A stretch of DNA of 64,000 nt from Halopseudomonas sp002296055 (GTDB lineage Bacteria > Pseudomonadota > Gammaproteobacteria > Pseudomonadales > Pseudomonadaceae), in assembly GCF_050876985.1 (NCBI RefSeq), contig NZ_JBPAPP010000002.1; one strand, given 5' to 3'. The position numbers and the translations under genes were made by a program. Shown here in pieces: positions 19,461-27,698 of this stretch. The first letter of the stretch is position 1, and each line of letters opens with the position of its first letter. The notes under the pieces are model-generated. The model saw nothing but the letters and a program-made list of their open reading frames with translations, was not told where the DNA came from and made no database searches.

Positions 19461-19943
19461 TCAGCGGGCGCCAGACTGCGGTGCCGAGTGCACGTCAGCC
19501 CAGATCAACCCATTGCCGTAAAAGCGCCCCTGCACATAATCGGCACCGGGTGCGTCCAATTGCTGGCGGATGACCGGCAAGAGGCTCAGCGGATAGGTGA
19601 TAACCAAAGTGTTGGCGTCATCTTCGAGCCGGGCCGCGCGCAGTCCGGCGCCGCCCTCGACAAAGTGCAGGCGCGCTCGCGTAACCGGACTACCGGCAAG
19701 CACTGAGCGCCCCTCCAGCAGCAGCCAGACACCCGCTTCGGCCTGGTTCGGGCGTCCGCCGGGGCGCAGCTCGCTGCCCACGGTCAGGCTGTAGCGCTGC
19801 ACTTCAAACAGCACCTGCTCGGGCTTGTCCTGCCGTTGGCCAAAGGGATCGGCCGGCAGGTACTCGTCGTGCGGCAAACTGACCTGGGCCGCCAGCAATG
19901 GCGCCAACAGGCTCAGGCCCACTCCCAGCAGCCAGGCGCGCAT
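19461..19943 (-). CDS. Exported hypothetical protein downstream of hpt
   Basis: 160 residues with an N-terminal signal peptide (MRAWLLGVGLSLLAPLLAAQ, cleavage likely around residue 19). The mature part contains QVLFEVQRYSLTVGSELRPGG and LVITYPLSLLPVIRQQLDAPG but no motif I recognise. The only cysteine-free, beta-rich appearance suggests a small periplasmic protein. It starts 3 nt after the hpt stop codon, so it is almost certainly co-transcribed and possibly translationally coupled with hpt. The link to purine salvage is positional only. Confidence 0.7.
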   Translation of the reverse strand: MRAWLLGVGLSLLAPLLAAQVSLPHDEYLPADPFGQRQDKPEQVLFEVQRYSLTVGSELRPGGRPNQAEAGVWLLLEGRSVLAGSPVTRARLHFVEGGAGLRAARLEDDANTLVITYPLSLLPVIRQQLDAPGADYVQGRFYGNGLIWADVHSAPQSGAR

Positions 19944-19946
19944 CGC

Positions 19947-20504
19947 TTAGTGCCCCTTGAGCGCAAAGATACCGGCGGCGTTGCGCCAGTAGCCCTTGTA
20001 GTCGAGCCCGTAACCGAAGATGTAGCGGTCTTCGACATCCAGGCCGGTAAAGTCGGCGCGCATGCCGGGATAAGCCTTGCGGTCGTGCTGCTTATCCAGC
20101 AGCACTGCGGTGTACACGTGCTCAGCGCCAGCATCACGGCAATACTCGACAATTGCCGCCAGGGTATGCCCCTCATCCAGGATGTCATCAATGATCAGCA
20201 CGCTGCGACCTGCCAGCGAGTGCTCGGCGCGCGCCTTCCAGAACAGCTCGCCGCCGGACAGCTTGTTGCGGTAGCGCGTGGCGTGCAGGTAACCCACCTC
20301 CATCGGAAAGGGCAGCTTGGGCAGCAACTTGCCACTGATGATCAGGCCGCCGTTCATCACGCTGTAGACAATCGGATTGCTGTCACTCAGTCGGGTGTTG
20401 ATGTCATCGGCCATGCGCTGCAGCGCTGCCTCGACGTCTGCCTCGGTAAAGAGACAATCCGCCTCCGCCATCACTTCTTTAATATGCTGCAGCTCTACCG
20501 CCAT
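19947..20504 (-). CDS. hpt: Hypoxanthine(-guanine) phosphoribosyltransferase
   Basis: 185 residues. The PRPP-binding loop VLIIDDILDEGHTL is at about residues 102-115; an N-terminal flap region (GGLIISGKLLPKLPFPMEVGYLHATRY) and the C-terminal YIFGYGLDYKGYWRN block complete a type I PRTase. It salvages hypoxanthine and guanine to IMP and GMP using PRPP. The family in Pseudomonas is called hypoxanthine-guanine PRTase. Start 20504 has GGAGG upstream; the longer frame to 20609 runs over the promoter. A -10-like TATACT lies at 20569-20574 on the minus strand. Confidence 0.95.
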   Translation of the reverse strand: MAVELQHIKEVMAEADCLFTEADVEAALQRMADDINTRLSDSNPIVYSVMNGGLIISGKLLPKLPFPMEVGYLHATRYRNKLSGGELFWKARAEHSLAGRSVLIIDDILDEGHTLAAIVEYCRDAGAEHVYTAVLLDKQHDRKAYPGMRADFTGLDVEDRYIFGYGLDYKGYWRNAAGIFALKGH

Positions 20505-20610
20505 GACTGACCTCCGCTGGTGCCGGAAAAAAGGGGCGAAAAATACCCATGTAGTCGCGAAAGCACAAGTATAAGGAGCATTGATCAGTTCCACACGCCC
20601 TTGCGGCATG

Positions 20611-20637
20611 TTGACCCGGGCCCGGCTGTGCCATAAT
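20611..20637 (+). promoter_or_regulatory. Putative sigma-70 promoter of upp-uraA
   Basis: TTGACC at 20611-20616 and CATAAT at 20632-20637 are separated by 15 bases, slightly short but close to consensus. The start of transcription would be near 20644, giving a leader of about 28 bases with GTAACTTTCC rather than a strong ribosome site before the upp ATG at 20672. Confidence 0.5.
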
Positions 20638-20671
20638 TGCCGCGCCCTTCTCGCAACAGAGTAACTTTCCG

Positions 20672-21313
20672 ATGAACGTCAAAGAAATCCGCCACCCCCT
20701 GATCCGACACAAGCTGGGCCTGATGCGCCGCAACGACATCAGCACCAAGAACTTTCGCGAACTGGCCCAGGAAGTTGCCGCCCTGCTGACCTACGAGGCG
20801 ACGCAGGACATGGCGGTTGAAGCCCATACCATCAAAGGCTGGTGCGGCGATGTGCAGGTCGAGAAGCTCAGCGGCAAGAAAGTTACCGTGGTGCCCATCC
20901 TGCGAGCCGGTCTGGGCATGCTTGATGGCGTCCTCAGCCTGGTACCCAGCGCCAAGGTCAGCGTGATCGGCCTGGCGCGCAACGAAGAAACCCTGGAAGC
21001 GGACACCTATCTGGAAAAGCTGGTCGGCGAACTGAACCAGCGCATGGCCCTGATCATCGACCCGATGTTGGCCACCGGCGGCTCCATGGTCGCCACCATC
21101 GACATGCTGAAAAAGGCCGGTGCCCGCGAGATTCGCGCACTGGTGCTGGTCGCCGCGCCCGAAGGCATCAAGCGGGTCAACGATGCCCACCCCGACGTGC
21201 AGATCTACACCGCTTCGGTTGACCAGCGCCTGAACGAACAGGGCTACATCATTCCGGGCCTGGGCGACGCCGGCGACAAGATCTTCGGCACCAAGCAGAA
21301 GGACATCGTCTGA
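20672..21313 (+). CDS. upp: Uracil phosphoribosyltransferase
   Basis: 213 residues, the usual UPRTase size. The PRPP loop LIIDPMLATGGSM is at residues 128-140, VVPILRAGLGMLDG at about 73-86, and the C-terminal IIPGLGDAGDKIFGT forms the uracil-binding loop. It makes UMP from uracil and PRPP. Its stop shares one base with the uraA start (TGATG), so uptake and phosphorylation of uracil are translationally coupled. It is divergent from hpt, which places purine and pyrimidine salvage side by side. Confidence 0.98.
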   Translation: MNVKEIRHPLIRHKLGLMRRNDISTKNFRELAQEVAALLTYEATQDMAVEAHTIKGWCGDVQVEKLSGKKVTVVPILRAGLGMLDGVLSLVPSAKVSVIGLARNEETLEADTYLEKLVGELNQRMALIIDPMLATGGSMVATIDMLKKAGAREIRALVLVAAPEGIKRVNDAHPDVQIYTASVDQRLNEQGYIIPGLGDAGDKIFGTKQKDIV

Positions 21314-22563
21314 TGGAAGGCGTACAGACCCGCGGCTGGCGCACCGCGCTGGCCGGCTCGCAGATGCTGTTTGTCGCCTTTGGCGCACTGGTGCTGATGC
21401 CGCTGATTACCGGCATGAACCCGAGCGTGGCGTTGTTCACTGCGGGTATCGGCACCCTGCTGTTCCAGTTCACTACCCGTCGCCAGATCCCGATTTTTCT
21501 GGCCTCAAGCTTCGCCTTTATCGCCCCCATCATGTACAGCAACCAGACCTGGGGCCTGCCGGCCACGCTGGGTGGTCTGGTCGTCGCCGGGGTGATGTAC
21601 ATCCTGCTCAGCCTGATCATTCGCTGGCGTGGTCCGGGCTTTATCCAGCGCCTGCTGCCGCCGGTAGTGGTTGGCCCGGTGATCATGGTCATTGGTCTGG
21701 GCCTGGCCTCCACCGCCGTCAACATGGCGATGGGCAAGTCCGGTGACGGCAGCCAGCAACTGGTGGATTACAACACGGCCATTCTGATTGCTGCAGCCTC
21801 GCTGGCTACTACCATTGTGGTGGCGGTCTATGCCAAGGGCCTGTTCCGTCTGGTGCCGATTCTGGCCGGCGTGCTGGTCGGCTATGTGCTGTCCTGGCTG
21901 CTGGGTGTGGTCGACTTCAGCCACGTCGCAGAATCACCCTGGCTTGCGGTGCCGGCTTTTGTTGCGCCGGAGTTTCACATGGCGGCCATCCTGTTCATGA
22001 TTCCGGTTGCCATTGCGCCGGCCATCGAACACATCGGCGACGTGCTGGCCATTGGCGGCGTCACCGGCAAGAACTACCTGGAGAAACCCGGCCTGCAAAA
22101 TACCCTGCTGGGTGACGGCATCGCTACCTCGGCAGCAGCCTTCCTGGGCGGCCCGCCAAACACCACCTACTCGGAAGTGACCGGTGCGGTCATGCTGACC
22201 CGCAACTTCAACCCCAATGTGATGATCTGGGCAGCCGTGTTTGCCATTGGCCTGGCCTTTGTCGATAAGTTTGGTGCGGTGCTGCTGGGTATGCCGGTAC
22301 CGGTCATGGGCGGCATTCTTTGCCTGCTGTTCGGCTCAATCGCCGTTGTCGGCCTGAACACCCTGGTACGCAATCAGGTTGACCTGGCACAGGCACGCAA
22401 CCTGTGCATCGTCTCGGTCACCCTGGTATTTGGCATCGGCGGCATGGTTATCGGCAATGACAGCTTCAGCCTGCAGGGCATCAGCCTGTGCGGCGTGGTC
22501 GCCATTGTGCTTAACCTGATCCTGCCCAACGGAGAGGACGAGAACGCCCTGCCGCATCAATAA
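21313..22563 (+). CDS. uraA: Uracil permease (UraA, NCS2 family)
   Basis: 416 residues with about 14 hydrophobic segments. NCS2 landmarks: AIEHIGDVLAIGGVTGKNYL and LGDGIATSAAAFLGGPPNTTYSEVTGAV, where the conserved Glu residues of the UraA uracil site and the TTYSEN-like motif lie. It imports uracil with protons across the inner membrane. Starts on the last base of the upp stop. Ends before a strong hairpin at 22573-22604. Confidence 0.95.
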   Translation: MEGVQTRGWRTALAGSQMLFVAFGALVLMPLITGMNPSVALFTAGIGTLLFQFTTRRQIPIFLASSFAFIAPIMYSNQTWGLPATLGGLVVAGVMYILLSLIIRWRGPGFIQRLLPPVVVGPVIMVIGLGLASTAVNMAMGKSGDGSQQLVDYNTAILIAAASLATTIVVAVYAKGLFRLVPILAGVLVGYVLSWLLGVVDFSHVAESPWLAVPAFVAPEFHMAAILFMIPVAIAPAIEHIGDVLAIGGVTGKNYLEKPGLQNTLLGDGIATSAAAFLGGPPNTTYSEVTGAVMLTRNFNPNVMIWAAVFAIGLAFVDKFGAVLLGMPVPVMGGILCLLFGSIAVVGLNTLVRNQVDLAQARNLCIVSVTLVFGIGGMVIGNDSFSLQGISLCGVVAIVLNLILPNGEDENALPHQ

Positions 22564-22572
22564 CGCACGATA

Positions 22573-22604
22573 GGCGCTGATCCCGCACCCTGCGGGTCAG
22601 CGCC
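22573..22604. terminator. Strong hairpin between convergent uraA and pilE
   Basis: GGCGCTGA (22573-22580) pairs with TCAGCGCC (22597-22604), and inside it CCCGCA (22582-22587) pairs with TGCGGG (22591-22596), leaving one bulged T and a 3-base loop. The right arm contains the pilE stop codon. There is no clear T-run, so it may be a factor-assisted terminator or an mRNA 3' stabiliser serving both genes. Confidence 0.6.
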
Positions 22605-22995
22605 GCCAGCAGCGTACGTCGGCCGGCGTACGCTGCCCCAACTGATTGAGCGCCAGCACAGCGCAAACATCACCGGCCATCAACCCTCCCGGCACCGCCT
22701 GGGCACGCAGCACAAAACGCTCCTCATAACGCTCCACACTCAGTTGAAAAACCGCAGCCCCCTGCGCCGGACTCTGCTGCCACAAGCCTTCGACAGCCCC
22801 CTCGTCGTAGCCGCCGGTGCTCGCATAGTGATGCTCAAGGCGTTGGGCATTATCCAGCAGCAAACCACTGACCTCAGCCCGCTGCCCCTTGCGAACATGC
22901 TCCTGGTAACCGGGGTAGGCAATGGCAGCCAGCAGGCCAACAATCGCGACTACCACCATCAGCTCCAGCAGAGTAAAGCCGCACGCGCGTCTCAT
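22597..22995 (-). CDS. pilE: Type IV minor pilin PilE
   Basis: 132 residues. Class III prepilin signal MRRACG with cleavage after Gly6, then Phe7 (FTLLELMVVVAIVGLLAAIAYPGY) with Glu at mature position 5. Two C-terminal cysteines (DVCAVLAL... and DVRCWRR) would form the disulphide loop of pilins. PilE joins the minor pilin complex that primes pilus assembly and is itself in the fibre. It is last in the minor-pilin operon, with its ATGA overlapping the pilY1 stop. Confidence 0.9.
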   Translation of the reverse strand: MRRACGFTLLELMVVVAIVGLLAAIAYPGYQEHVRKGQRAEVSGLLLDNAQRLEHHYASTGGYDEGAVEGLWQQSPAQGAAVFQLSVERYEERFVLRAQAVPGGLMAGDVCAVLALNQLGQRTPADVRCWRR

Positions 22996-25847
22996 AGCAA
23001 TTGCCGCCAGTGAATCCGCGCAAACACGCAGCGCCCGCCGCCGGCCAGTAGCGCGCTGCCTTCACTGCCCTGCAGCAGGTAGTGCTCGCTCTCGCAGCCG
23101 GGCAGCGCCACCTCCGGGTCTGCCTCCGCACGCAGTACCTGCGACAGGCCTGGCAGGCCGATATCCAGCTCGATGCCGACCACGCCAATGTCTGCGTCAT
23201 TGACCTGCAGGTCAGCGTTGCCATCCAGACTGGCGAAAGGCGGCGCCAAACCGGTATCCAGCGCCAGCGACAGCAGCCAGCCGCCGCTCTGATGGCGACA
23301 GGGGTCTGCGGCGCTGCGGCGCGGGATCAGCGTGCTGAACAGCACCCGGCTACCCACGACCGTTGCCGCATCGACCACCCGCTCGGCGCTGACCGAATGT
23401 ACTGGCAGCGGCACATACCAGCCCGCCTGCTGCTGCCAGTCCAGCGCAGCACCATCCACTGTCCGGGCACTGACCGTATCGCCCGGCTGCAGATAGCGCT
23501 GCGCCAGATCAGCCACGCCCAGCGTTCGCCCAGAGGGCGCCAGGCGCAGGGCATAGATTGCCTGTTGCTCCCGGCTTTGCGCATCGCCTTGCGCCAGCAG
23601 GCGGCCACTGCCAAATAACAGCAGTGGCGCTCTGGCCGGCGTACTGAGGTGCAGCAGCGGCGCAGCCGTCAATGGCTGGCCAGGCGGGGCGGCAAACAAC
23701 GGCGCGCTGCGGTTAATCACCTGCCAGTGCTGTGGGTCATCCGCGCTCAGATCAAAGCCCCACAGCTGTCCATGCAGGTCACCAGCGTACGCTGCCACTA
23801 CGTTCTGACTGGCATCACGCTGCAGAGTCACGGCAGACAAGCCGTTAGCCTCGGGCGTGCCCGCTCTGGAAGGCAGGTCCAGCTGTCTGAGCAGTTCGCC
23901 GGTTTCGGCATCCAGCACCAGCAAACTGGCCAGGCCCGTCGCGCTACCGTAGCCGTTGCCCGTGATCAACAGCGCTCGCCCGGCCTTGTTGAATACCTGC
24001 GGAGCGGCGTAAACATGGCCGAGCGCCTGCCAGCCCGGCAGCGCGGCGTCCACCTCCCAGAGCGCACCAAGGGCGTTGCCGGCATCAGCCTGGTCATACA
24101 GCCGCACGGCAAACAGCCCTTTGCCGCCGGCGCCCAACCCGGCCGCGGCCAGCGTGCTCCAGCCTGCCGACAGACGCGCATCAGCTAGCGCTATCTGGCC
24201 GTCCACACCGGAGTGATGCCCGTACCCTGCACCGTAGGCCGGGGCGGCCCAACGCTCCAGGTTGCCCTGCAAGCCCGCAGGCAAGTAGGCGTAGCGGTGC
24301 AGACCGCCCGCCTCGAACAGATGCAGGAAGCCGTCATTGGCGCCCACCAAGAGCAGATCACCCAAAGCCCGGCGTTGCTGCAGATAGGCGTGGTAGTCCG
24401 CCTCCTCGCTGGCCAACAGGGGCGCCCCAGCCATCAAAAGCCTGGGCGCACTGCGCACGCTGTCGCCCAGCAGGCGGGTGCGTTCGCGCAGCCCTGGTAC
24501 CGGCACGCCACGCGCCCAATCGAGCAACTGTTGCCCGGCGTTGGCGCCATGCAAACCAAGCCCCGTGGCCATCGCCAGTAGCTGCTGTTGCTGGACAGGC
24601 GCCAGGGCGACAAACCCTGCGCCACGCAAGGTCACCGGGCCTGCTGGCTGCAGCGCATCAGCCTGGCGCCAGCTCTGGTATCGACCGCGCAGCCCGCCCG
24701 GTACAAACTGGCTGTCGCTGCGCCAGATCACGCCCTGCTCTGCCCCACTTCTGTCCAGCGCCAGCAGCTCCAGCTCCCCGCTCCAGTCGCGGGCATGGTA
24801 TTGCGAGCGCACGCGCAGGCGGCCAGCGCTCAAGGTCTGGCCGTCCAGAGGCGCTGCCGAAACAAAGCCGCTGTGGGCGCCAACCTCCCCGACAATGTGC
24901 CCCAGCGCATCGGACAACCCGCCGGCGTCGGCAACGCTGAGGTAGCGGCCACCGCCAGCCTGCGCCGCAGCGCGCAAACGCGGGTCATCAATGGCAAAGC
25001 CGAGGGTGTAGGTGCGCAGATTTTGCGCTGGATAAGCCGGATCGTCCCAGCTCTGCCCGGCTGCATCCACGCCACCCTGACGCAGGTCGAGCGAACGAGC
25101 AAAGGCCGCCATATCGTCCAGATAGAAAGTGCTGCCCGGGTCCTGCAGGCTTGCACCGGTCGTATCATTGCTGGCGTCGCCATCCCAGTCCGGCAGATGC
25201 CAGTTGCCGGGCAAGTGCCGGTTCTGGCCAGCCGGCTCCTGCTGCGCCGAGACGGGGAAGTCACTGTCGTGGGTTGGCAGCCCGTCGGTCAGCACAACTG
25301 CCGCACTGGCCTGACAGCGCCACTGCAAAGGGCTCTGGTAACGGGGTATGGAGGGCTCGTAGAAGGACGACATGCCGCGCAGGTAGCGGCTGATTTCATA
25401 GTGGGTTTCGGCCAGCGGCGTCCAGGTGTACAAGTCCGGGTCATTGCCCGCTGCGGGGTTCAGGTTGGCAATGGCCTGCTCCAGCCGTTGCAGGTGCTGC
25501 AGGCCGGCAGCGTCATGCCCAATCCCGTCAACGGGCACCAGCAGTCGTCCACCGGCCGTGTCACGCTGCACGCCCGCCCCCGAGGCCGGGTTGAAGGCAA
25601 ACAGGCCAAATCGCAGGTCGCGATGCTGGTGCAGCAGTTGGCTGGCGGCCTCCTGCATAACCACCAGACGGGTTCGCCCGCCTGTGCTGTTGAGCACCAT
25701 GCTGGAGGAGTTATCCAGCAGCAGGACCACGTTGGCCGGTGCGGCGCTACGGGTACTCACCGGGCCGCTGATCGGCTGAAAGGCCAGTGCGGCAGTGGGC
25801 ACAGCGCTCAGTAGCAACGTTGCCAGCTTACTGATACGCCAGTGCAT
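22992..25847 (-). CDS. pilY1: Type IV pilus tip adhesin/assembly protein PilY1
   Basis: 951 residues. Signal peptide (MHWRISKLATLLLSAVPTAALA), then a von Willebrand A-like region with a MIDAS motif DNSSS at Asp45-Ser49. The C-terminal half is the PilC-type beta-propeller (VGANDGFLHLFEAGG, ALLITGNGYGSATG, FGSGRLL). A calcium-binding-like loop LDGNADLQVNDADIG follows near the end. PilY1 sits at the pilus tip, promotes extension against PilT, and mediates adhesion and surface sensing. It is somewhat shorter than the P. aeruginosa protein. Start 25847 is within the last 20 nt of pilX. Confidence 0.93.
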   Translation of the reverse strand: MHWRISKLATLLLSAVPTAALAFQPISGPVSTRSAAPANVVLLLDNSSSMVLNSTGGRTRLVVMQEAASQLLHQHRDLRFGLFAFNPASGAGVQRDTAGGRLLVPVDGIGHDAAGLQHLQRLEQAIANLNPAAGNDPDLYTWTPLAETHYEISRYLRGMSSFYEPSIPRYQSPLQWRCQASAAVVLTDGLPTHDSDFPVSAQQEPAGQNRHLPGNWHLPDWDGDASNDTTGASLQDPGSTFYLDDMAAFARSLDLRQGGVDAAGQSWDDPAYPAQNLRTYTLGFAIDDPRLRAAAQAGGGRYLSVADAGGLSDALGHIVGEVGAHSGFVSAAPLDGQTLSAGRLRVRSQYHARDWSGELELLALDRSGAEQGVIWRSDSQFVPGGLRGRYQSWRQADALQPAGPVTLRGAGFVALAPVQQQQLLAMATGLGLHGANAGQQLLDWARGVPVPGLRERTRLLGDSVRSAPRLLMAGAPLLASEEADYHAYLQQRRALGDLLLVGANDGFLHLFEAGGLHRYAYLPAGLQGNLERWAAPAYGAGYGHHSGVDGQIALADARLSAGWSTLAAAGLGAGGKGLFAVRLYDQADAGNALGALWEVDAALPGWQALGHVYAAPQVFNKAGRALLITGNGYGSATGLASLLVLDAETGELLRQLDLPSRAGTPEANGLSAVTLQRDASQNVVAAYAGDLHGQLWGFDLSADDPQHWQVINRSAPLFAAPPGQPLTAAPLLHLSTPARAPLLLFGSGRLLAQGDAQSREQQAIYALRLAPSGRTLGVADLAQRYLQPGDTVSARTVDGAALDWQQQAGWYVPLPVHSVSAERVVDAATVVGSRVLFSTLIPRRSAADPCRHQSGGWLLSLALDTGLAPPFASLDGNADLQVNDADIGVVGIELDIGLPGLSQVLRAEADPEVALPGCESEHYLLQGSEGSALLAGGGRCVFARIHWRQLL

Positions 25848-26286
25848 ACACAGCCTCCAGCTCGGTGCGACGCCGCCCGGTTTCACTGCGTACGCTAAGC
25901 CGGTACACCTGCGACTCAGCGCTGCTCTGCAGCCGGGCCGGTATGGCACTGGCGCCCAGCCAGTCGACTCGATAGACCACCGTTACCCCGGTCGCGGCAG
26001 AGGCAAGGCTTTGCCAACCCGCATCGGCCAGATTGCAATCAGCTGCGCTACAGGCCTGAGCGGGCAGGTCCAGCTCCTGCGCCCGAATCTTTGCCTCCAG
26101 CGTGCGTAATGCGCTTTCAGCAGCTTGAAAGCCGAGCTGGCGCTGCGCCAGATTGGCAACCTGCCGCTGCTGATGGGTGGCGCCGCGCACTGCAGCATGC
26201 GCGCCCACCACCATCAGCAACAGAAACACCAGGCTGATCAGCAAGGCGGCGCCCTGCTGGTGCCGGAAAGAAAGTGGCCTGCTCAT
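25828..26286 (-). CDS. pilX: Type IV minor pilin PilX
   Basis: 152 residues, starting MSRPLSFRHQQGAALLISLVFLLLMVVG. Cleavage is predicted after Gly12; mature position 5 is Ile rather than Glu, a feature I associate with PilX. The helix continues through AAVRGATHQQRQVANLAQRQLGFQAAESALRTLEAKI. PilX couples PilY1 to the pilus. It ends 20 nt inside pilY1 and begins 9 nt after the pilW stop, which gives tight coupling with its partner. Confidence 0.88.
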   Translation of the reverse strand: MSRPLSFRHQQGAALLISLVFLLLMVVGAHAAVRGATHQQRQVANLAQRQLGFQAAESALRTLEAKIRAQELDLPAQACSAADCNLADAGWQSLASAATGVTVVYRVDWLGASAIPARLQSSAESQVYRLSVRSETGRRRTELEAVYALAYQ

Positions 26287-26295
26287 AACTCTCCC

Positions 26296-27054
26296 TTATT
26301 GGTCAGGTCGGTTGCGCAGGCGCGTAACCTGCGTAAAGCGCTGGGTGAGCAGGCGCCCGGCCTGCGGGCTGCCCGGATTGTCACTGAGCGCCAGGCTTAC
26401 CCGCACACTGCGCAGCCGGGGCTGCTCCCCGGCCGTAAGCGTTGGCTGGTAGCGGCCGCCGGCATCAGGCAGAGCGGCATCGCTCGCCAAGGCAAACTGC
26501 ACGTGAAAATCCACCACCTGCTCAATCAGCGTTTCAAAATTGCCGCTGCCATTGAGGCGCACCTGCACCCGCTCTCCCTGCTGGCGATATTCCAGCTGCC
26601 GCAGCGCCAGCAGCCAGTCACCGGGTTGCAGCTGTAACGCGTCTTCCGTGATGGCCACACGGTCCTGGCAGTTACCAGCCACCAGCCAGCGTGCGCCAAA
26701 GGTGCCGGGGCGATAGGTGGTGGCTGCGTCAGCCTGCACCCTGACCGGCAAGGCGGTAACAATCTGCAGTACGCCACCCTGGTAACTGACGGGTTGGGCC
26801 AGCGGCGCTGGCAACGCCAGACCCGAACCGAGCTGCAAGTCGAGACAGCCCTCACTGCCTGCTGCGCGCAAATCAGTGGCCAAACGCCCCATCAGATAAC
26901 GCGCATCCTCCTGCAGCTGATTACCGTGGCGCAGCAACAGCAGACTGTCGCGACTACCCAGCAAGGTCTGCATCAGCGCCATGGTAAGCAGCAGTCCAAG
27001 CGCCATGGACACCAGCAGTTCGACCAGACCAAAGCCGCTAAGCCGGCGGCTCAC
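26296..27054 (-). CDS. pilW: Type IV minor pilin PilW
   Basis: 252 residues. Prepilin site MSRRLSG/FGLVELLVSMALGLLLTMALMQ with Glu at mature position 5. A long soluble domain with LATDLRAAGSEGCLDLQLGSG and a C-terminal VSLALSDNPGSPQAGRLLTQRFTQVTRLRN matches PilW. It belongs to the priming complex with PilV, PilX, PilE and FimU. Its start overlaps the pilV stop by 4 nt. Confidence 0.9.
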   Translation of the reverse strand: MSRRLSGFGLVELLVSMALGLLLTMALMQTLLGSRDSLLLLRHGNQLQEDARYLMGRLATDLRAAGSEGCLDLQLGSGLALPAPLAQPVSYQGGVLQIVTALPVRVQADAATTYRPGTFGARWLVAGNCQDRVAITEDALQLQPGDWLLALRQLEYRQQGERVQVRLNGSGNFETLIEQVVDFHVQFALASDAALPDAGGRYQPTLTAGEQPRLRSVRVSLALSDNPGSPQAGRLLTQRFTQVTRLRNRPDQ

Positions 27055-27515
27055 GGCTGCTCCCCGATACGCACATCAAGCTGCAGACGGGCAGGCCCTT
27101 GCTCGCTGATACGCGCCTGCGACCAACGCACCAGCACACGTGCCACGCCCTGCTCTACCGTTACCCGCGCCTCGCCGCCGGGTAGCTGGCAGGTCACGGC
27201 GCGGGCAAAGTCGGCACGATCCTGTTGGAGTAATGGCAGGTTTTCTGCGGCCTGCTCCGGGCAGTCTCCGCTAGCCGTCATGGCATACAGCGGCAAGGCA
27301 CCACGATTGGCGCGCATGCGTTCAAGCAGATCGTTGGTGATCAGCAGCGCCTGGGCACGGTGCGCGCTATCGGCACTAAAACGCAGAGCGTTGAGCTGCA
27401 AGCCGATGGCGCCGAACACACCCAAGGTGGTCAGCAGCAGTGCCACCAGCACTTCGAGCAGCGAAAAGCCGCGCTGGGCCGGCGGGCCGCAGGCGGAGGA
27501 ATGATTGGCCGGCAT
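27051..27515 (-). CDS. pilV: Type IV minor pilin PilV
   Basis: 154 residues. Prepilin cleavage after Gly16 in AQRG/FSLLEVLVALLLTTLGVFGAIGLQ with Glu at mature position 5. The following NALRFSADSAHRAQALLITNDLLERMRANRGAL block is typical PilV. It is the first gene of the run pilV-pilW-pilX-pilY1-pilE; a fimU/fimT gene, which normally precedes it, is not present upstream. The 183 bp before it (27516-27698) contains no gene; a short hairpin (CCGCCACCC and GGGTGAGGGCGG, about 27652-27676) lies there. Confidence 0.9.
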   Translation of the reverse strand: MPANHSSACGPPAQRGFSLLEVLVALLLTTLGVFGAIGLQLNALRFSADSAHRAQALLITNDLLERMRANRGALPLYAMTASGDCPEQAAENLPLLQQDRADFARAVTCQLPGGEARVTVEQGVARVLVRWSQARISEQGPARLQLDVRIGEQP

Positions 27516-27698
27516 AAGGCAGGTCCTGTGCCAGTGGACCTGCGCAGCAACACCCGCAGGCCCTGATTCCGTGGCGGATCAGCCGGACTGCAGGTAGCCG
27601 GCGAACGTCATCCGATGACGCCGTTCACCGTAAAAGGCAGCACCCGCGCGCCCGCCACCCTTATGGGTGAGGGCGGTAGCAGCGGTGTGAGGGAGTTA

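Noticed and set aside
27516..27698. Possible fimU remnant upstream of pilV
   Set aside because: No frame in this gap encodes a prepilin signal or hydrophobic helix.
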